A stretch of 64,000 bases of DNA from Ceriagrion tenellum (Eukaryota; Arthropoda; Insecta; Odonata; Coenagrionidae), in the NCBI GenBank assembly GCA_963169105.1, contig OY720640.1:57537527-57601526 (forward strand), read 5' to 3'. Every line of letters starts with the position of its first letter. Position 1 is the stretch's first letter. Below the pieces are notes generated by a model. That model saw nothing but the letters and a program-made list of their open reading frames with translations, had not been told where the DNA came from and ran no database searches. Of the stretch, positions 46,754 to 59,520 are shown in pieces. A program made the translations under genes and the position numbers.

Positions 46754-47070
46754 GTAAGCGCTTGAATGTCACTTACTTATATTTAAGTGGAATTTCTCTA
46801 GAAATGCATATTTACAGGAAAACCATTAATGGATGCATATATTTATATTATTAATATTTTTCATATTATATTATTTTCCATAGATTATTATTTTTCATAC
46901 TATCATCTAGAATTATTCAATTTTACATGATGCTATGCAACCATAGCAGAAACTGCCATCACATTTAACTATTTAAACTAAACAGTTCTCAAAAAACAAT
47001 CTCGGGTTTTACTCATATCAGGTGGAGTGTAATTTTATTTTCTTAACCCTGACATGACGAAAAATATCTT
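46754..47070. other. No recognised gene
   Basis: AT-rich; nothing recognised. Confidence 0.45.
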
Positions 47071-47357
47071 AGTATATTCCACACTTAAAAGTAAATTGAT
47101 GACCGAGGTTTCGACTGCACAACAATCATTATCAAGGTATACATACATCACCCCTCACCACCTCCCATAGACCGAACCTGACCGTGACTTACGTCTCAGA
47201 CATCAATTAACCACCTTCACTTCTACCTCTTCTCGATATGTTGTCTTCGTCTCTTCTCGATATGTTGACTCATTTATGATGTAAATGTAACTTGATAATG
47301 ATTTCTGTGCAGTCAAACCTAGGTCGGCAATAAACTTTTAAGTGCGGAATATATTTT
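47071..47357. mobile_element. Foldback element, CCTAGG family
   Basis: Arms about 47071-47142 and 47286-47357 are imperfect reverse complements (TATATTCCACACTTAAAAGT against ACTTTTAAGTGCGGAATATA). Each arm holds TTGATAATGATT, a short stem (GATTG with CAGTC), GAAA or AAA, then CCTAGG or CCTCGG and TC: the same order as in the other foldbacks, but with TTGATAA in place of CTGATGA. Confidence 0.8.
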
Positions 47358-47744
47358 CCTCATATCTGTGATAATTATCCTCAACGTCACGCCTCCAATC
47401 TTTAACATTTTCTTAACATTTCCAAAAAGTTTTATGCATGGTGGCATGCTGAATATAGACAAGGAAATCATTCCTCAAAAGTCATGAAAAATCGTAAGTT
47501 GAGGAAAAAATTATTGTTTTCGACTCAAAAATAACTCCGACTTTTCCTTTAATCCTGCAAATTACTCCATATTACATTTCAGCATTTCGCTCATAAATAC
47601 CTAATTTACACCACTCAAGCAGCATTAAAACTCCTTTCCTTACCTTACGACAACGTAAGGACATAACCATAATTAATGAGGGAACGAAGAAGCTCAATAA
47701 AACTATTAGTAAATTCTCACCAATTTAGCTACCCGACGTAGCTT
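47358..47744. other. No recognised gene
   Basis: Nothing recognised except a small CCTTACG/CGTAAGG hairpin near 47641-47658. Confidence 0.45.
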
Positions 47745-48010
47745 AAACAAGTTAACCAATTAGCTAACTTGGTTGGAGCACTCGGTACGAAATCGAGGGA
47801 TCAGGGTTCGATTCCCAGTCCAGGCTAACGATATTTTCACAGTAAGTTTCTCACAATTGTGTAATTATCTTACCATCAGTCGGGCATGCTTTCGTGCATA
47901 AATTCTGGCAATTGAACTCTTTACACACAATTTTCAATGCAGATCCGAATAAATCAGATTGGGCATAAATATGCTTCGTGTAAAACGGCTTTCAGAGTCG
48001 CTCAATTACA
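47745..48010 (+). mobile_element. tRNA-derived SINE
   Basis: The head TTAGCTAACTTGGTTGGAGC (A-box-like) is followed about 40 bases later by a perfect B box GGGTTCGATTCCC (about 47806-47818). The body ends around CGTGTAAAACGGCT, which recurs near 44065. Probably a pol III-derived SINE; 3' end not fixed. Confidence 0.7.
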
Positions 48011-50457
48011 AAAGATACACCGATTTGTTGCATAAAGCTTATTCAATCGACAGCGGGGGCATCGAGCACATTTGCAATGTGCAGTACTCATGGTTTCGGA
48101 TTCTCACTCAAATACATCCGAAATGGCAAAAAGGGTGGAGATAGAAGGAACAAGAGGTGGTAGGGAGGATATGAACTGTGGATAAGACGCGCGACTACTG
48201 TTTCCCAAAACGGTAGAGCACACCAAAACATGGCTCTGAAAGCTTATGGCCATAGCATGGAAACAATGCCTGTAAGATAAAAGGAGAGCGCTGCTGGATA
48301 AGGAAAATTGAAGGGATGCAGAACCTTACCAAGACCCAAAGGAAAATGGCTAAATTCACTTACCAGTTAGTGATCATTTTCCTTTCAAGAAACAAAGGAA
48401 AATCGACAGAGTAGGTCACAAATGGGTTTCTAAGCTGGATTTACGAGACATGTTGCACATAGATAATTAAAAGCAGGAAAAATGGAAACTCAGCTCATTC
48501 TTCTAGTCTTCATCCTCCATTATAAGGGATCTCCCACGATCTCACTATGAGATGCAACCTGACTAATACAGGGATAATCAACACTTGCTTGCCATTTTTA
48601 GTCAGTAATAAAAAAATTAATAGAATCAGCGCAGCTTTCCCAGGTCCAATTAACATGAATGCACCATGTTGACCAAAAGCCAGAGTATTCAATATGAACT
48701 GCCAGACTACAATTATTTAAGGCTTAAAACAACAATTGCAGACCAAAAACTAATTTAGTGCATTAAAACCGACATTAGGGGCATCCCAAACCAAAACACC
48801 TAACTAACAGAAACGGGATGTCACCTGGTCATTCAGATTTTTATCCTTTCTGTAACCCGAGAAAAATCACAGCATTTACAAAAGCACGAGTTCTATGCGT
48901 AAAACTTTCAAAAACTTCGAATGAATGTGTGGATTAACTATCAGAAAGTCAATTTTATGGGCAAGGTGGAGGCGCATGAATAACTACCTCACTCTTTTTA
49001 TTGTTAATCTTGACAGTCACACATTGAGATACCATTTCCAGGAATGACTTAGTCGCGGGGTATAAAGAAGCAGGTCTGGGGGAAAACCCTATTGAGGAAA
49101 GGCAATACTTCAACAAAGATATCACTGAATAGAAAGTAAGAATATTAAGAAGAGAGGAAAGGAGGAATCATAGCGAATGAAAAGTGATGTCTCAAGTTTA
49201 GTCGGAAGATTGAAACGACAATATTTTACCACAAAAGAGGAGTTTCATCAAATATTACGATAACGAACTGGAGCAAAGACATCCTGACAAATTCGAGAGA
49301 TCAAAGTATTATTTTTTTCTTCAATTCCGTAAAAATATGTTGATTTTTCGGAGGACGGTACGAAATCATACAAAGGGATGACCCGTGTGCCGCGAGCAGG
49401 GATACAATTTTCCCTTAACCAAACGCCACGGAGTGTTTGTAAATCACTCTTCGGTTGAGACGTCAAGAAATGCCTTTCCCGCCCATTCAGTCAGAGTCAA
49501 AAAGGAGATGCACTTTTGTTGGAAGATGACACGACTCAGCAACTCAGCACAGCCTCTGCAGTCCCGGCAAACGAGTAAAGTGCCACTGATCAAATACGAC
49601 GGGATGAAACTCCCAGAAAGCACGGATTCCCTTAGATCTATTCGATACGGACGGCATACATGCGTCAGACTTCCATTGTGAGCCCACGCTCTAAGGGCAG
49701 GCAATCGATTTCCCAAGTCCCAATGTGAACGAAAATTAACTTTGCAGGGTCAAAGCAGCCAAAGAGAGGATTTTTTCAAAAGAATGGAAGAATTTTGAGC
49801 AATATTGACGAGTACGGTTGAGTGGCGGGTATTTTCCCGATGGTGAAATCAGATACTTAACAATATCGGTCCGACTCGGTCACAATCCCAGAAAAAAGGG
49901 AGCATTTGATGTGGAACAAGACGCAATCAAAGCGAAATGAGACGGTAACCACAGCCACTTTGATTCATTACGCATCTAAGATTTTGACCTAAAAATGATC
50001 GACTAAACATGCGTATTTTGCGGTTCTGAGAAATATTCAACATTGCTGTGGAAAAACAAATTTATGGCAGAAATCAGAGTGCCGAGATATTGGAAGGGGT
50101 TCCTGATCACGCTTCAGAGGGGTGAAGCCAAAATATTCAGGTTAATAAACAAAATTTTTTCATGGACACATTTGAACATAATTAAGGGATGCATGTAGGA
50201 TTTTGTTAGAACTCTAACGCGAATAACGAACGTATGGAAAACTCTATCACCAACAAAGTATTTCGGAAAACTACCTAGATTGTAAAACTAAGCCCTTATC
50301 CTTATCAATGGGGCATATGTTATCGGAATCTAATTTTAATTAACCTTCACTTAACCGGATACATTGAAAAAAGTACACGGAAAAAATATAAATTGGCTTA
50401 AAAGCAACTCAAAGGATCTGAAAAATACAAAATAAAACATAGATCAGGCGTACTTAC
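48011..50457. other. No recognised gene
   Basis: 49380-49720 is GC-richer with open frames on both strands (minus 49444-49716 and 49248-49466, plus 49385-49681) but no clear splice sites. A minus donor at about 48370 has only a tiny open stretch. The rest may be intron downstream of the exon at 50458. Confidence 0.4.
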
Positions 50458-50529
50458 ATTCTGCAACGCACAGCAAAACTCAAAAGCATCCGAACGATGA
50501 TTCTCCATGCCAAGAAAAGTTGGAGGAGA
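50458..50529 (-). CDS. Predicted internal exon, unknown protein
   Basis: Minus strand: a strong acceptor (CTTGTCTGCCCTGCAG) and a donor with GTAAGTAC after CAGAAT. Exactly 72 bases, phase 0 in and out, reading SPPTFLGMENHRSDAFEFCC and ALQN. The other frames are less convincing. The domain is not recognised. It may belong to the same transcription unit as 45188-45312, which starts in phase 2, so at least one exon would be missing between them. Confidence 0.55.
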
Positions 50530-52184
50530 CTGCAGGGCAGACAAGCAGTCATGGAAAAGCTACTGGACATCTTGTAGAGAGGCACGGCCGAAAAAACCCA
50601 GTTTTAGATGCGTGGCCATCCATCCTTCTGTCAGACATGCTCCCGATGATTTATGCTCTTGGGCATTACTTTTCCTCAAAGGGCAAGCACAAAAATGGCG
50701 CATCTTTCCTGAAATATTTTTTATGTTAAGCTTTTGATCCCAGGTTGAGTACTTTATTGTTCACAAAGTAATACAAATTAAAATCCTAAGAACTGGTGAA
50801 ATAACAAAATGATTTTGTAAAAGTGATAAGAGATGAATTTTTCAAAATAATGATTTTCAAATAGGTAACATCAAGAACGTACAAGGAAATCAATGAATTT
50901 TTGACCAGTCGTTCAAATAATAGTACCACAACACGTGAACAACACAGGGATTATTATTTGTGAATTCCGATCAAAGAAAGACTGCAATAGTATATTTAAA
51001 GAATTGAGACAAATGTACACACCAGGTTAAGGAGTTTATTTCCAACAATCGAAATAAAAACCGGGGTTTCCAAAGTAAACTTTCAATGCGACAAGTTTCT
51101 TGTCACAGATGTGCGATTAAATGCTTTCAATCTGGAAAGAGGGTACATCAGATTTCTGTAATAATGCAAATTTTATTATGCAGGCCTGGAATCCCGACGG
51201 TATAGTTCTTAATAGTTACATCATAAGACCATTTCACTCTCCTGTTGCAATGAGCTATACCCAAAGTTAAATGCATTATCCGCTCTTCATTTGATGCAAT
51301 TTTTTACAGCAGTACTAATATGATACAGTACTCGGCCGTATCAAAATCCCGTCAACAGATTTACGATCCCTTACTAAGAACAGATAACCGCTTCACACTA
51401 TACAGTGTCTTCCGCTCATGTTACAGGACAGTATTATTTATGATCCACTCATACGGATGCCATAGTAACTATCCTTTTCCAACACTACCCATCCGGATAA
51501 CGGATTCCATCCTAATACATTAGGATCTAAAAATGGTTATACAATAGATGGGCTCAGTTGATCGGGGGTACATACGCGGACTGATAAGGATATCAGGCCA
51601 CGGCAAAAGGCTACCATTTAGGGCGTAAGCTAAAATTTCCACGAGACCGTGGGTTAGGACGCAAATTTTGAAGCAGAACAAAAGTTCAAATCCATATCTA
51701 TTTAATCTTGCCACTAATGCTGACTAAATAAATTATTTTATGATAAAAATCTACAAATAATTGATGAATTTTAACATTAAAATGCGACTGGAAACTCGAA
51801 ATTAAAATCCCTGTGAAAATAAAAACAGCACGCATGTCATCAGAAAGCGTGTCTACTATGATTTTCCCTCGCTCTGTACCGATATGCGACTGGTAGAGTG
51901 AGAAATAAGACCAACGGAAATTGGGAAAGCAGACACAGTGTGCACCCCAAGCTAGGTGAAAGCCCGTCATCGGCTGTTGAATATTCCCTGCTCACACGTG
52001 CTATTTACGGTCGTGTCTCTGGTAGATCCAATTCCGACTTTTAGAATAGGATAGAATAGAATAGAATGTTTTTTGTTCGGGGAAAATAATTCCCATGGAA
52101 CATTATAAGAAAAGCAATTATTTAAAGTCACGATGGAGCCACAAAAAGCTTCCCAACATCGCCAGCATTATTTTTGTTACACCA
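50530..52184. other. No recognised gene
   Basis: At about 52040-52070 a GAATAGAATAGAAT simple repeat looks like the tail of an old retroelement. The sequence on both sides of the TIR element at 52185 may be one older repeat. Confidence 0.45.
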
Positions 52185-52944
52185 GGGGGCTGTTTCTCAG
52201 ATCTACAAGTTACAAGTCACGTGACCATTTTCACAAGGCGGATAGGTTACTCGAATATACCTAACCGATGACTTCTACTAGTCCACAAAAATGGCGGGTC
52301 TAATGAAGACCATACATAACTCGTATTTTGATTATTACGATACATTTTGGGCGTGCACCTTGCAATATTTCCAATTCAAAGTTAGTGCAATGTTTTTGGG
52401 TAAATACAAATGATTAAATATGGGCTGGAAAGTAATTTAATGCCACAACTTACCTTAAAAGATCCCAAGCGAATGCGAGTTTTCGGGTTCACCTAACATC
52501 ATTAGATGTAATAGTTTATTTCGACGTATTTCTTATAGGATGAGCTCTAAATGGTAGTTATTAATAAACCTTACATTTCAATATATCATGGTTACTTGAT
52601 TTTATCTTTATTGAATCACTATTAACGGCGTTACAACGTAATATCATAACGAAACTTCATGGTAACATACCGTATGATGGCGACAATAACATTTATTGTA
52701 ACTTACAGTTCGTATTTCCTGTTATTAATGTATATATTAAACAACAGAAACGAATTGGTAAGTAGTTAATTATTACTAATAAGTTAAAGAATGTGAAACA
52801 TCAGGATATTTTATTATTTTCTCTCGACTGCTGTCGTCGTGTGTTTTGCTCGGAAACAAATCAACAAACTAATGAAAGTCAACTAGCGCGTAATTAGAGC
52901 TTAAATTGTTTTTTGTAGACTTGTAGCTCTGAGAAACAGCCCCC
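52185..52944. mobile_element. 760-bp terminal-inverted-repeat DNA element
   Basis: Ends GGGGGCTGTTTCTCAGATCT (52185 onward) and, on the other strand, GGGGGCTGTTTCTCAGAGCT (from 52944), continuing ACAAGT: 26 bases with one mismatch. The superfamily is not certain (the G-rich TIR resembles some PIF/Harbinger or ISL2EU elements). No clear target duplication; flanks share only TTACA. It contains a consensus minus-strand donor AAGGTAAGTT at about 52455, preceded by a short open stretch, possibly a relic of a spliced transposase gene. Confidence 0.85.
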
Positions 52945-54057
52945 AGATTACATCTACAATTTCCTATCACTTGATTATTAGAAGAATACATTACATACAT
53001 ACAACATTACCAAAATATATACAGAATACAATGTTATAAAAAAGAAAAACAGAAAATTAGCAGAATATTAAATTAATAAATTAAGTTTAAACTCTTCCCT
53101 CTATTTTACCTCCATTCGTGTCTTTCAAAAACCCATTTGTCTCGTGTTATGCCCAATCCAACTGTTTCTTTTTATTTTATATTTTAAATTTAGGGTACTT
53201 ACGTCACAAAAATTATGGGCGAAAGTGGAGGAATGATATGCGTACTAAGCAATAAATTATTTTAATGGAAGTGAGAGAGGCATGCACGGATAGGTTAGAA
53301 CCTGGAGAAATATTGGAATATAACTAGCGGTAATAAGTAAGTTCTTTGACCCTGCCGCTGGTCAGAGTGTTTGCATTACTCCCAATTTAAAAGCCTTACC
53401 AACTGATACACAAGCGGATGATAGAATTAAGATAATTAAATAAAACGGAAGCTATATCTCGTTTCGTCTCAAGAAGTTTGAAAGCAAGACCGGAAGGGAT
53501 GAGAAGTTTGTTTTTGACGCTGATGGAAGCTCATTCCTTTCATGTAAAACATTAAAAAATAAATAAATAACATCGCCTCCCACACCAAAAATGGAAGCAA
53601 TCTTAAGACAAATTTGAAAACCTTGCGTTTGTGGAAAGGTTACTCCGCTCGCCTCCGAAATTAAGTTGGAAATCGAATGGTGATTATATCGAGCGTAAAA
53701 ATGTTTACGAGAAAATTTTAAAGGAAAAGGAAACTGGAACGCCGTTATCTCAGCTGGCGAAAATTTTTCCTGCCAATTAAGGATGGCGAGGGGGAACTTA
53801 CTTAATTTCCTCCGCTCGGAAGGCTTCCCCATCGATTTTCAAATTAGCACGACCTGATTAAAGCTCAGCAAAAGAACCCCAACTGACTACATTTCTTTGG
53901 GAAACCTCTACCTTTCCAGGCGCGCCCCATAAGAAACCGAGTAATAGGTCGCATGGAAGATTTTTATCATTCAGACTGATAAAGAAATACCTATGAGTCC
54001 AGTTTTCTCATCCACATAAACATTTTCCACCATATTTCCAAAAATATGATTTTGCAA
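52945..54057. other. No recognised gene
   Basis: The minus frame 53452-53832 (126 codons) is the longest here but shows no motif or splice support and looks like AT-rich noise. Confidence 0.45.
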
Positions 54058-54515
54058 AAAAATTAATAAAATACGAAGAAAAGCAGCGCGCTTCGTTATA
54101 AACTGCTACGAGCGTACATATAGTGTCTCACAACTTTTAGAGAGATAAATGTAGGAGCCCCTAGAGACTCGGAGGCTACAAACTAGGCTTAGCTTGCTTG
54201 AGAATTTCGGAACTGGTGAGTTTCAAAGTGACACAGAGAATATTATCATGACGCCTCACTACATCTCTAGGTCTGACAGACGCGATAAAATAAGGGAAAT
54301 ACATCATGGTGAACAGGTAGGTACAAAAACTCGTTCTTTCCACGCATAATAAGCGACCATATTAAAAATGAGCTCCACTAAATACACTCCCATAATACAC
54401 GTCGCCATTTCACCGCCCAAAACGTTACATATTTGCACGGCTGGTGACCTAACACCACCTGCCGCACACCCATGCGGCGGCTTTCAGCGTAGTATGTAGA
54501 TGTAGAAGTAGAATA
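54058..54515 (+). pseudogene. CR1/jockey-like retrotransposon 3' end
   Basis: Frame-broken reading: KAARFVINCYERTYSVSQLL-like start, then EPLETRRLQTRLSLLENFGT, GEFQSDTENIIMTPHYISRS and DRRDKIREIH, ending near a GTAGATGTAGAAG repeat. This matches the thumb/C-terminal tail of common arthropod non-LTR ORF2 proteins (R-x-x-ARF, EPL--RR, NII-P-YISRSDRR). The closest relative in the window is 61255-61800. Confidence 0.8.
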
Positions 54516-54594
54516 TTCATTACACATTCTTCCATTTCAAATGGGATGGAATGAAGATATGGTTCATGGAGCTGATGGTGACGTGAACCTTGTC

Positions 54595-54685
54595 TATCTC
54601 GGCCGCGGTGAGGCTATGGTGAGGTCGCGGTGAGGTCTCCCAATCCAAAATTAGCGGATTCGAGTCCCACCTGGGTGGATATCTC
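54595..54685 (+). mobile_element. tRNA-derived SINE head
   Basis: CGGCCGCGGTGAGGCTATGG and, about 60 bases later, GCGGATTCGAGTCCCACCTG (B-box region). The ending CACCTGGGTGGA matches the head type at 13638-13712. A partial internal duplication (GGTGAGG twice) is visible. Confidence 0.65.
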
Positions 54686-55910
54686 AACTCACAGAATATT
54701 GTTCTCCTCAAGAGTCCAAAACTGTAGGTTTTGAAATCACCGATGCAACATCCCAAATGACCCTTTTTTGTTCTAAGTAAATATATTTACAAATGGAAAA
54801 AATTAATCCAAATAAAAATATAAGTACAAGGACATTTCGAAACCTGTAATTACAAAGCTTATATAGCACATAAAGCCCTTCGACAAACGGCAGGGTCAAA
54901 GACTGCCAGTATTGCATATGCTATTCGACATATTTTGTTTTCATTCAGATTTAACTAACGCAAAAGTACGAAGAGATAACGTGAATGTTAATTAAACGTG
55001 TCTTCATTGAGCTCAACTTTGAAAGGAGTATGGTTCAGTTTCCTCTTCCAGGCAAATGTCATGCACGGTCTCCTAGGAAGAAAACATGTATTCCTTCGTA
55101 TTAATGGGAGAGGCAACGAATATTTTGTTCATCGAGTGATATGAACTACAAACATTGAAAGGAACAACTCGGTGTGGGATATCGCTGTAGGCAGAGTCCT
55201 CCGGGTGATCGAAAGGTCAAATTTCATCAATAATGTGGATCCTGTGCATTCTGTTTGGTATGTAGATTGATCGAGTTAACTCAACAAAGGAGGGCAATAT
55301 CATCACCCAGCCAATTACGATGCATTCTATTTACCTCTTCACATGGTGCACTGAGGCATACTGATGGGTAGGTACTAGAATTAAGCATGCTAAAACACAG
55401 CCATCTTGTTTTAGCGTTTTTTAAACGGATGATTATATTCATGAATAGTATTCTATTTGAGAAAAATAAACCTTTTTGTGAGATACAATTCTATGATTGA
55501 AGTTACACTGGGAATGAGCAGAGCCCTAAAATACTGACGAAAGCAAAAGTGACTGGGACTGTAGATTTAGTAAAGCTTTGACATAGGCAACAAGGAAAAA
55601 CTTAGTTCACAAAATTAACAAAAAGGTTTTAATTGATTCTAGCGATAGCTCGCACGAGAAACACGAAAAAACATACCACTTTCATAGATATTAGAAAAAA
55701 AACCTTCGGCAATAACTATTACGTAATAAATATACTCTCCTCTGAATAAAAGAATATTTTAAAAAACATTTTCGGCGACCGATTTTGTGATATTATGGAG
55801 TAAAATACAATCAAAACGCCAAAGTAAAATATCACTTATCAATTCTGCTCATTAGCTGCATGCATGCGGAGCCACACGGCAGTTGAAAACCTAAGGCCCA
55901 TTAGGAAAAT
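54686..55910. other. No recognised gene
   Basis: Nothing recognised. Confidence 0.45.
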
Positions 55911-55976
55911 CTGAAATTTGTATAACAAGATTTAAAAAATTAGCTGAAATTTGTATAACAAGATTTAAAAAATTAG
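55911..55976. repeat. Exact 33-bp tandem duplication
   Basis: 55911-55943 and 55944-55976 are identical; each begins CTGAAATTTGTATAACAAG and ends AAAAAATTAG. A recent replication-slippage type duplication. Confidence 0.97.
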
Positions 55977-58477
55977 CTTAAATAAAAAAATTAAAGAAAT
56001 ATTGAACTCGTAACACTCTTATTCGGAGATACAAAAGCGATTTCGCTACGTAGGTACGCCTGAATTACCCAAGCGCAAAATTATTTACCATTAGTCTATA
56101 CAAGTTCTCAAAGTTTTACAGTAGACTTAATTTATCCATACGATTGGCCTTCACGGTTGGCACAAGTCATAGACTTGAGAAACGCGTCTAATCGTGCACA
56201 GGGTCCCTTTAACTGCCCTGATGGCTCTGCTCTGCGATTCCAAGTGACTCGAGCGAAAACTGGGACAATCGGGGCAGAAGATAATTTTGTCACAGAAACC
56301 CAATTTCTGGATCTACATCCCAGGGATCTAAGACAATGGGCAGATTTAAAAATTCAAAGGATAGCAAGTTAGCGAGGCCTGATTTGCATACAAAGTGTTG
56401 AAACTCTGTAGTAAACGCAGGAGAAGGAAATGTGTAATCTAATACCCACTCGGACGCGCTGCGCAATAATTCGCCAATATATAACTCGCCTTTCACAGTT
56501 TTCTCACCATTTATAATAGGAGAGATGAATCAAGTAGTTCTGTAGAAATAAAGCGGCGCCGTTTTTCCGTTCAACTCACTGAAAAACTTATCACAATTTA
56601 ATGTACATCGTTTCCTCTCTTTAATAAAACCCGGGTCCCGTACTTTTTTCATGAAAGAAACCTGTATATTTTATTATCCATAAATATTTTGCTATCCGAC
56701 TAAAATACTTCATGTTTTCTTCCGTTATACATCCTACAATCCACAGAGTGATTTCTCAAACTACTAATAAAACAGAGGGACATATCGATGAATAGAAGTC
56801 TAAGCGCCCTTCCCTATAAAGACATCGACATTTATTAAAACCTTCTCTATTAGCTTCATGAATCACTTTATATATTTGTTTCTACGTAGGCCATTTATTC
56901 ATACATACTTGAAAATTTTGAATTGTGTAAGTAAATTAAAAGAAATATAACCCACATTCAAACCAATTCCTCGCAAGCCGCTACGAAAAAAATGAGTGCG
57001 TAATTCCCAAATTCCCTGCCATTCAGCCCGGCAGTACCTGGATAAAACACTCCAATTCCCATATCCGAGTAGTATGCAATCATTTTCTAAACCTGGACAA
57101 AAATACGAAAATGCAAGTGGCATGTAAATAACCTCCATGGGCTAAACAATGCGTAGCGAGGAGAATTTAATTCTAAAAACAGATTAGTCTGTCAATTTCC
57201 CGCAACCGGCTATCATGAGTCATGCACCGGGATAGCACACGAAACTAGAAAATCCTGATTTCGCTGGCCATTAAACTGGTTCTCGCCATGAATACACAAT
57301 CTCTGGTAAGAAAATCTTTTCCTGTACAAGTTCACGGAAAGAGTTAAAACATGCAAGGTCCTCTGAGTCCCAACACTCCGCATGAAAACTAGACTACAAC
57401 GGGTTATTTTAAAAATTTTATATTTTGAATGTATCAAAGATGAACTAAGCATTAGATGTTATTCAAAAATTGTAATAACTTTCGTGGAAACTGCTCCATC
57501 GATGACCTCATACCCAACCATGTTCGAGCACTATGCCAATGAATAATGTGATCATACGTTCGACCTGGCCTAAAATACGTATATATTGACATAAAGGTAG
57601 TTTGAGCAAATTATCATTTTACCTATTAATCAATGAATTTGGTCTCATTTTTAAGAAAAATGCCTTACTCTTTCCGAGATAAATGACAAATAATACGAGC
57701 CCTTTTACATGGGATATGGTACGTGTACTCACTCAAGCGAGACCATATTTAAAATATGAGGCATTTCTAACAACTAGATCTCATCAAACATTAACTTTGT
57801 GTAGTTTGCATGTTTTCTGGACTATTTTTTTTAATAAATCATTTTTTCACCGAGGTAGCTTTTGAGAATAGTAAAAAAACAACTTCCGTTTGGAAGGAGT
57901 TTTGAACGAACTGGGTGAAATGAGTCAAATCAAATCTTATTTGGATATTTTTTTTGATTAACTAGAACTTCACACACACAATAGTATATTATTGCCCTGT
58001 AAAAAATACACATTTTTATTCATGCTTCCTACAGCTGCTTAAATTAAAACGCATCATTCGAATATGGTCTCCATAATGACTAGGGAACTATCACGCTCAA
58101 ACTACATTAAGAACAAAAAAATATTTTATCACGTGAGCAATGATACGTTTTCTTACGCCAGCCTAAACCGATCAGTTCCCACCTCCATCGCTACACTGTT
58201 TCATCTAAGCAAATTTAATTCATGCTGAATCAGCTCCATTGGTTATTTGGCGACCAAAAATAGGGGTCCTTTTTGCCGTTAAGGGCACATGAGTAGGGCG
58301 ATAAGGGATGGATCATACAAAGAATGGAGGAAAATTGAATAGAATTTGGGCGAGCTCATTAGCCTATTCCCAACGAATAATAACAAGAGCTCCACAGTCC
58401 ATTCAATACTGAATGACAAAGCACTATTACACAGGAAGCGCTCTCAACGTAGCGCCCAAAAAGGGGTCAGAATTCTC
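55977..58477. other. No recognised gene
   Basis: The plus frame 56157-56372 (contains VTRAKTGTIGAEDNFVTETQ) has protein-like composition but no usable splice sites and was not called. Nothing else was seen. Confidence 0.4.
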
Positions 58478-58560
58478 ATGGAAACTCTCCGCCAGTGCCG
58501 GGATCCAAACTCGAGTCCTTATGCAGGGAGGGCAGTCATCTATCCAACAATAATCTCCCC
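58478..58560 (-). mobile_element. tRNA-derived SINE head
   Basis: Minus strand: TTGTTGGATAGATGACTGCC (A-box region), GCATAAGGACTCGAGTTTGG, then ATCCCGGCACTGGCGGAGA. A B-box-like GAGTTTGGATCCC lies at the right distance. It directly abuts the jockey-like fragment. Confidence 0.6.
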
Positions 58561-58561
58561 A

Positions 58562-59205
58562 CTCATAAGACTCAAGAGCAGATTTAAATTTTTTTTAAAT
58601 ATTCTAAATTCCACCATCGACTTCCCTGAATTGTTCTCCTTTACCAATTTCAAAGTCCCATCCCGCCCTACCAGTTCTCACCCTTTACTCCATCTGCCCA
58701 TTCCCAGACTTTCGATCACTAAACGTTCTCTTCCGTCTCTCTTCTCTACTGAACTCCATGCCTCATCACAACGATCCTTCTCTTTCGTATCTCTCACCTA
58801 GTTAGTTCTGGTGAACGAGAATGAATAAGCTATCGAAATTAAATGAAAACGCTTTTATCCCAGAGGTAAGAGATGGCGTCTTTAGTTCCATTAACGATCG
58901 CAATGTCCGTCTTGTTTATTTATTTCGTTCCTTGGTGATGTTTGCCAGCTTCCTCATGTCGACCGTCTCTCGCGGCGCTCCAACCAGCTGGCAGCAGACA
59001 GTCGCCACATAGTTATTCCCCCATTTTTCGTTTTTGTTACATAAAATATAAAAATGTTTACAATGCTTGTAAAATGTTTTCCTGTATCTTATTTTATAAT
59101 TTGCTTGTGTATATCCTTAGGTTTGTGTATTGTTACATGCCACTGTAAAATGGCACCTTTGCTGTATGTGGTTCTCTTTCTTTAAAATAAAATAAAATTA
59201 AACGC
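58562..59205 (+). pseudogene. Jockey-like retrotransposon 3' end with A-rich tail
   Basis: The plus frame reads KSRFKFFLNILNSTIDFPEL, FSFTNFKVPSRPTSSHPLLH, LPIPRLSITKRSLPS: the L-x-L-x-F-x-VPS-x-x-TR-H-LF-x-P pattern at the end of jockey/LOA-type ORF2 proteins. A 3' UTR-like stretch follows and ends in AAAATAAAATAAAATTAAA at about 59184-59202, as expected for a non-LTR tail. The 5' side is truncated. Confidence 0.7.
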
Positions 59206-59520
59206 ACTCTTATAAATCAGTTTCTCACATACTCAGATTTAAAAGAAACTCGTGAAATTAACTCTTTACTCCCATTTAAGTTTACTTGGTATGCCTGAAC
59301 TGCAAAATCTCCGTCACCGCCGCGAACAAACCCGGACCCTCGGGATAAACCCAGAATTTAATTTAATCACCACAGCTGCCTAATGCTAGAACATGAATCT
59401 CCAACCTTATTGACAAGACAGCCACGCAAAGTACTTCAGCAGTCCGTAGTAGAAAAATGAAAACTACATAATATTGAAAGTAACATTTACGTGAATATGT
59501 CAATTTTACGAATTAAATTC
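59206..59520. other. No recognised gene
   Basis: Nothing recognised. Confidence 0.45.

Noticed and set aside
53452..53832. 126-codon minus frame
   Set aside because: No motif, no splice sites, composition like translated AT-rich DNA.
56157..56372. Protein-like 71-codon plus frame
   Set aside because: No acceptor or donor at suitable places and no recognised domain; could be an old repeat.
58346..58801. 151-codon plus frame as a host gene
   Set aside because: It is a chance fusion of a reverse-oriented SINE head and the jockey-like ORF2 tail.
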